The notes under the pieces are model-generated. The model was not told the DNA's origin and ran no database searches. It worked only from the letters and a program-made list of their open reading frames with translations. From Acetobacteraceae bacterium (GTDB lineage Bacteria; Pseudomonadota; Alphaproteobacteria; Acetobacterales; Acetobacteraceae), in contig CANFIE010000248.1 in assembly GCA_947446625.1 (NCBI GenBank), positions 1-6,099 of the forward strand: a stretch of 6,099 nucleotides of DNA, in the 5' to 3' direction. Shown here piece by piece: positions 5,841-6,099 of this stretch. Each line of letters begins with the position of its first letter. The stretch's first letter is position 1. The position numbers and the translations under genes were made by a program.

Positions 5841-6099
5841 TTAGCCCTTCGGGGTTTCCGGCGCAAGTTCGGCCGGGGTCACGGCCCAAATCGCCGCGCC
5901 ATAGCCCGGCGGATCGCAGAAAATCGGCAGCGCATTGGGCGTGCGCACATTGGGCTTGTGGCCAAAGGCCAGCCGCAGCGCGCGGAACAAGCCGCCATGC
6001 GCCACCACCAGCACCGGGCCGGGCAGGGCGGTGCAGCGATTCACCGCCGCCACGGTACGCTCGTACAGTTCCATGAAGGTCTCGGCCCGGGCCGGGGTA
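5841..6099 (-). CDS. Histidine phosphatase superfamily protein (5'-truncated)
   Basis: This is the C-terminal 85 residues of a phosphoglycerate-mutase-like histidine phosphatase; the gene continues beyond the window's right edge. The frame is open to base 6099, with AETF just before the methionine at 6074. This resembles the substrate-loop Glu region (often GES/AES-x) of the family, so that ATG is internal and not the start. The key evidence is VLVVAHGGLFRAL, which carries the second catalytic His of the fold, followed by NALPIF and a terminal aromatic/Gly stretch. The RHG motif with the phospho-accepting His would be in the missing N-terminal half. The substrate cannot be told: members include phosphoglycerate mutases, alpha-ribazole phosphatase and broad phosphatases. 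It lies on the same strand as rplY, 94 nt upstream. Confidence 0.85.
   Translation of the reverse strand, partial: TPARAETFMELYERTVAAVNRCTALPGPVLVVAHGGLFRALRLAFGHKPNVRTPNALPIFCDPPGYGAAIWAVTPAELAPETPKG

Noticed and set aside
5820..5860. Possible terminator after the histidine phosphatase (CCCCGAAGGG around its stop)
   Set aside because: Only three to four base pairs with no T tract on the minus strand, so it is not supported as an intrinsic terminator.

Overview
This is a high-GC bacterial window with dense, tightly packed genes. The conserved order rplY-pth-(small ORF)-ychF, an L25 of the long Ctc/TL5 type with an Ala/Pro/Lys tail, and the family-5 solute-binding protein suggest an alphaproteobacterium, possibly Rhodospirillales/Acetobacteraceae. 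That placement is inferred from gene order and protein style; no rRNA or other phylogenetic marker was analysed.

The layout is two convergent transcription blocks. The left block (+ strand, 1-2303) holds the 3' part of a family-5 (peptide/nickel/glutathione-type) ABC transporter solute-binding protein. It overlaps by 4 nt a gene for a two-domain enzyme: an ETHE1-type persulfide dioxygenase fused to a C-terminal rhodanese. An intrinsic terminator follows at about 2377-2418, in a short AT-richer convergent spacer.

The right block (- strand, 6099 down to 2468) reads, in transcription order: the 3' part of a histidine phosphatase; a 94-nt gap; rplY (ribosomal protein L25/Ctc); pth (peptidyl-tRNA hydrolase); an unrecognised Ala-rich 148-aa protein; ychF (ribosome-associated P-loop ATPase); and a short MgtC/SapB-family membrane protein. 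Gaps from rplY onward are 16 nt, a 1-nt overlap, 4 nt and 26 nt, so these five genes are probably one transcription unit centred on translation.

I do not see a mobile element, CRISPR array, tRNA/rRNA or an obviously new defence or biosynthetic system. The points most worth a second look are the coupling of the solute-binding protein with a glutathione-persulfide-type enzyme, the unknown ORF wedged between pth and ychF, the MgtC-family gene at the end of a translation operon, and the repeated GCTCTAG/TAGAGC elements around the terminator.
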